Assembly (NCBI RefSeq): GCF_014145635.1
Contig: NZ_JACHTC010000015.1
Location: 1 to 64,000 of the forward strand
Direction: 5' to 3'
Source: Myroides sp. WP-1
Lineage (GTDB): Bacteria > Bacteroidota > Bacteroidia > Flavobacteriales > Flavobacteriaceae
Length of the DNA stretch: 64,000 nucleotides
Shown here piece after piece: positions 60,679-64,000 of this stretch. Position 1 is the stretch's first letter; the number at the start of each line of letters is the position of its first letter. The translations under genes and the position numbers were made by a program. A model generated the notes under the pieces. That model was not told the DNA's origin. It saw only the letters and a program-made list of their open reading frames with translations, and searched no databases.

Positions 60679-61839
60679 TTATAGCGTACCTCTCAACTCT
60701 TGCTCACGCTCAATTGATTCAAAAAGCGCTTTAAAGTTACCTGCACCGAATCCTCTTGCCCCCATTCTTTGAATAATTTCGAAGAATAAAGTTGGACGAT
60801 CCTCTACTGGTTTAGTAAAGATTTGCAATAAATATCCTTCTTCATCTGCGTCAACCAAGATACTCAATTTTTGAAGTTCTTTGATATCTTCTTTCATCAT
60901 ATCCATGTGCACACCTAAACGTCCAGGAATAGCATCATAGTATGCTTGTGGTGGTGCAGATAAGAATTCAACTCCTCTAGCTCTCATTTGAGAAACCGTT
61001 TTGATGATATCATCTGTTGCAACAGCAATATGTTGAACTCCAGGACCATTATAGAAATCTAAATATTCTTCTACTTGAGATCTTTTTGCTCCTTCAGCTG
61101 GTTCGTTGATAGGGAATTTAATACGTCCATTACCATTTGACATTACTTTACTCATCAAAGCAGAGTACTCTGTATTAATTTGTTTGTCATCAAAAGATAA
61201 GAAATTAACGAATCCCATTACATCTTCGTACCATTTTACCCATGTATTCATTTCATTCCATCCCACGTTTCCTACCATGTGATCCACGTATTTCAATCCA
61301 ACTGGTTCTGGATTATAATCGCTTTCCCATTTTACGAAACCTGGTAAGAAAACTCCAGTATAATTTTTTCTTTCTACGAACATGTGTACAGTTTCTCCGT
61401 AGGTATAGATACCAGCGCGTACTGTTTCACCAAATTCGTCTTTTTCAACAACAGGTTCCATGTATGATTTTGCACCACGACTTGTTGTTTCTTCATATGC
61501 TTTACGAGCGTCTTCTACCCAAAGTGCAACAACTTTAATTCCGTCACCGTGTTTTACGATATGGTCATTTAGAGATGATTCCGCTGTTAATGGTGTAGTT
61601 AATACAATGCGAATTTTATCTTGTACTAAAACATAAGATGCTCTGTCTTTTACTCCTGTTTCTAATCCAGCATAAGCTAAAGATTGGAATCCGAAAGCTG
61701 TTTTGTAAAAATGTGCCGCTTGTTTAGCGTTACCCACGATAAATTCTACGTAATCTGTTCCTAATAGAGGTAAGAAATCTTGTGCCCCTTCAAATATCTT
61801 TTCTAAGCCAAATTCAACCGACTTTACTTCTTTACTCAT
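60679..61839 (-). CDS. hppD: 4-hydroxyphenylpyruvate dioxygenase
   Basis: 386-residue Fe(II) enzyme converting 4-hydroxyphenylpyruvate to homogentisate. Two vicinal-oxygen-chelate domains; the iron ligands are His in KYVDHMVGNVG (around 183-193), His in GPGVQHIAVATDDI (around 265-278) and Glu in LFFEIIQRMGARGFGAGNF (around 351-369). It lies 49 bp behind hmgA with no promoter box between, so the two steps of tyrosine degradation are made together. Confidence 0.96.
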   Translation of the reverse strand: MSKEVKSVEFGLEKIFEGAQDFLPLLGTDYVEFIVGNAKQAAHFYKTAFGFQSLAYAGLETGVKDRASYVLVQDKIRIVLTTPLTAESSLNDHIVKHGDGIKVVALWVEDARKAYEETTSRGAKSYMEPVVEKDEFGETVRAGIYTYGETVHMFVERKNYTGVFLPGFVKWESDYNPEPVGLKYVDHMVGNVGWNEMNTWVKWYEDVMGFVNFLSFDDKQINTEYSALMSKVMSNGNGRIKFPINEPAEGAKRSQVEEYLDFYNGPGVQHIAVATDDIIKTVSQMRARGVEFLSAPPQAYYDAIPGRLGVHMDMMKEDIKELQKLSILVDADEEGYLLQIFTKPVEDRPTLFFEIIQRMGARGFGAGNFKALFESIEREQELRGTL

Positions 61840-61888
61840 AATATAGTATTTATTGTTGTTTATTTTTATTTACTTTTCTTTTGTATTC

Positions 61889-63049
61889 TTATTCTTCTAA
61901 CCACGATTGGTAGTATTTTTCGTCTGCAATTTTCATTGCTTCCTCAGTAACCATTAATGGTTTGAATGTATCAACCATTACAGCGAGTTCTTCTGTTACT
62001 GTTTTACCAATAGAGCGCTCTGCAGCACCTGGGTGTGGTCCGTGTGGAATTCCTGCAGGGTGCAAAGAGATATGTCCTGGTGCGATATCATTACGGCTCA
62101 TAAAGTCTCCATCAACATAGTACAATACCTCATCACTGTCGATATTACTGTGGTTGTAAGGTGCTGGAATTGCATCTGGATGATAGTCGTATAGTCGTGG
62201 CACAAACGAACAAACAACGAAACCTGCAGTTTCGAATGTTTGGTGCACGGGTGGTGGTTGGTGAATACGTCCTGTAATTGGTTCAAAATCGTGAATTGAA
62301 AACGCATAAGGATAGTTATATCCATCATACCCTACTACATCAAATGGATGGGTAGCATAAACCATTTCAAAGATTTCATCTTGTTTTCTCAACTTGATTA
62401 AGAAATCTCCTTTTTCGTCATAGGTTTCTAGATTTTCAGGGCGTCGAATGTCTCTTTCACAGAAAGGAGAGTGTTCCATCAACTGACCAAACCAGTTTCT
62501 ATAGCGTTTTGGCGTGTAAAACGGGTGTTTAGATTCTACGATAAACAAACGGTTATCTTCTGTATCGAAGTCCATCTTATAGATCATTCCTCTTGGAATT
62601 ACTAAATAGTCTCCGTATTTAAAGGTTAAGTTTCCTAAAAAAGTTCGCAGTGTTCCTGAGCCCTTGTGAATAAAAATCAATTCATCTGAATCAGTATTCT
62701 TATAGAAATAATCCTCCATTGATTGTTTAGGAGCCGCTAATACAATGGTACAGTCACTATTGGTCAAAACTGCTTTTCGGCTTTCTAAAAAATCATTTTC
62801 GGGTTCTACTTGGAAACCTCTCAGTCGGTAAGATTGAATGTTATTTGCTTTCGCAATTTTAGGTGCGACAGAATACTGTTTACGTATTTCTTTCACCTGT
62901 GTTGGTCGGTGTACATGGTACATATTTGTTGACATACCGTCAAATCCTACTGTACCAAACAATTGTTCATAATATAAGTCACCGTTCTCCTTGCGGAAAA
63001 TCGTATGACGTTTAGGGGGTATATTCCCTAAGCGATGATATAAAGGCAT
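61889..63049 (-). CDS. hmgA: Homogentisate 1,2-dioxygenase
   Basis: 386-residue cupin-fold Fe(II) enzyme opening the homogentisate ring to maleylacetoacetate. Features: FGTVGFDGMSTNMYHVHRP near the N-terminus, SDELIFIHKGSGTLRTFLG (around 120-138) and PPPVHQTFETAG with the C-terminal PAGIPHGPHPGA. It is shorter than the 430-440-residue proteobacterial form, as in other Bacteroidota. First gene of the hmgA-hppD pair. Fumarylacetoacetase is not in the window. Confidence 0.94.
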   Translation of the reverse strand: MPLYHRLGNIPPKRHTIFRKENGDLYYEQLFGTVGFDGMSTNMYHVHRPTQVKEIRKQYSVAPKIAKANNIQSYRLRGFQVEPENDFLESRKAVLTNSDCTIVLAAPKQSMEDYFYKNTDSDELIFIHKGSGTLRTFLGNLTFKYGDYLVIPRGMIYKMDFDTEDNRLFIVESKHPFYTPKRYRNWFGQLMEHSPFCERDIRRPENLETYDEKGDFLIKLRKQDEIFEMVYATHPFDVVGYDGYNYPYAFSIHDFEPITGRIHQPPPVHQTFETAGFVVCSFVPRLYDYHPDAIPAPYNHSNIDSDEVLYYVDGDFMSRNDIAPGHISLHPAGIPHGPHPGAAERSIGKTVTEELAVMVDTFKPLMVTEEAMKIADEKYYQSWLEE

Positions 63050-63268
63050 AATTACTTATAGTTTTAAGGTTGGAAAAAAAATAATATAAGTAAAAGTCTC
63101 TCATTCAGGATTTCTCTTGATCAGAAACTTAATATAAGCCAATAAACCGTCCCATTGTATGTTCATAATATCACAAATATCGACATAAAATTGATATATC
63201 CAACTTTATAACTAAATTTTATTTGCGTATTAGTAAAACACTGCCCGTTAGTTACCTTTAAATCTTAA

Positions 63269-64000
63269 TTAAAACCAAAATCCAACGGAGAAAGCTGTAT
63301 AGCTACTTCCGGTATCTGGAGAGTATCCATACTTCACTTCTATAGGCCCAATCATGGTTTGCATCCCGTATCCAATAGCATAACCTGAATACTTCGACTT
63401 GAATAACCAATCTGAACCTGAAAAGATATCTTCTCCTACATTAGCAAAATTAGCTGTAAAATTTATATGGTGTTTTTTAAATATTTCATAGTCTAGGTTG
63501 AGTGAACCTGTGATATAAGAATTTCCTGTAATACTCAATAAATCATATCCGAAGAAAGGAATAATATTATCGCGTTCTGCAAATCCATATCCTCCCAAGA
63601 AATACATAAATCCTATAGAAGGTGTATTGCCGATAGTTGCTCCCATACGCGAGCGTAAATCCACGTATAGCTTATCTGTCAATCGGCTAGCATAACCTAC
63701 TTGTCCTGTAATTGTTGAGAAGTTCTGAAAATTATTTAAATAATCGGAAGAATAGAAGTAGTTTTTATATTCTCCTTTGAACATAAATCCCTTACGCGGA
63801 AAGTACTTATTGTCATAGGTATCGAACGTAAAATTGGCAAATCCCCCTAAATAGGTACTGCGATCAAAAATACTTTCATTTATCGACAAGGTATTGCTTT
63901 TAATGTCAAAATAGCGGTGTTCTAATCCGACAGCCAACAGAAACTTTTGTTGGTAAAAAGTTTGAAACACCAATCGGTTTTCTACATCTTTATAATCCAC
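63269..64000 (-). CDS. Patatin-like phospholipase with BamA-type barrel, C-terminal part
   Basis: Only the last 243 residues are in the window; the gene continues past the right edge. The visible part is an Omp85/BamA-type barrel: TYDNKYFPRKGFMFKGEY, the GFMYFLGGYGFAERDN loop and a terminal GPIEVKYGYSPDTGSSYTAF segment with final Phe. In flavobacteria such ends belong to patatin-like phospholipases exported with their own barrel. The N-terminal patatin domain is not visible, so a plain surface-antigen protein is possible. Confidence 0.75.
   Translation of the reverse strand: MDYKDVENRLVFQTFYQQKFLLAVGLEHRYFDIKSNTLSINESIFDRSTYLGGFANFTFDTYDNKYFPRKGFMFKGEYKNYFYSSDYLNNFQNFSTITGQVGYASRLTDKLYVDLRSRMGATIGNTPSIGFMYFLGGYGFAERDNIIPFFGYDLLSITGNSYITGSLNLDYEIFKKHHINFTANFANVGEDIFSGSDWLFKSKYSGYAIGYGMQTMIGPIEVKYGYSPDTGSSYTAFSVGFWF

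Noticed and set aside
1..64000. tRNA or rRNA genes
   Set aside because: No cloverleaf with CCA end or rRNA-like stretch was noticed on either strand; a tRNAscan run would settle it.

Overview
The window looks like a chromosomal segment of a flavobacterium (Bacteroidota). The DNA is AT-rich, Shine-Dalgarno sites are mostly absent, and many genes follow a TAnnTTTG -7 box. The gene families are typical of Flavobacteriaceae: separate nuoC/nuoD, a short NuoG, TonB-dependent receptors with carboxypeptidase-like N-termini, and an hmgA-hppD pair. Overall similarity suggests Myroides or a close relative; that genus call is inference from memory. Nearly everything is core chromosome. The accessory parts are an IS end at the left edge, an island at about 21.3-26.9 kb, and a small lipoprotein/pseudogene cluster at 38.4-40 kb.

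Layout. 1-2.5 kb: IS3-like transposase end, an ECF sigma factor with a small coupled protein and an MscS-like channel, and riboflavin synthase. 2.5-8 kb: pdxA, DUF177-rpmF-fabH-accB-accC (ribosome and fatty-acid start genes), and a cold-shock protein. 8.1-21.1 kb: a complete 14-gene NADH:quinone oxidoreductase operon nuoA-N. 21.1-26.9 kb: the island. 26.9-30.3 kb: feoA-feoB with a tiny Cys-rich FeoB partner, then a SCO1-like copper protein. 30.5-38.4 kb: M13 peptidase, S41 protease with dCMP deaminase, TerB-like protein, fructose-1,6-bisphosphatase, acetyltransferase and aspartate kinase. 38.4-51.7 kb: lipoproteins, a decayed MORN-type paralogue, a large outer-membrane barrel, 2'-5' RNA ligase-like and CsaA-like proteins, DUF2891, metG, and a gene split by an in-frame TGA. 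51.8-64 kb (all minus strand): aldo/keto reductase, TonB receptor, then pgi, M23 peptidase, tryptophan dioxygenase and DUF3108 in tight array, then hppD and hmgA (tyrosine degradation), and the C-terminus of a patatin/BamA-like protein.

The most unusual part is 21.3-23.7 kb. Three tandem units each hold a promoter, a roughly 77-81-nt three-way-junction RNA ending in a U-run, an almost invariant 81-codon ORF, and a terminator. Between units lies a convergent gene of 159 codons, broken differently in each copy. The ORFs are about 98% identical, whereas the RNA stems differ in sequence but keep pairing by compensatory changes. Each RNA is also flanked by an imperfect direct repeat private to its own copy. 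I do not recognise the RNA or the protein. The island is closed on its right by two 128-bp direct repeats enclosing an outer-membrane receptor gene and fragments of a peptide-type ABC exporter.
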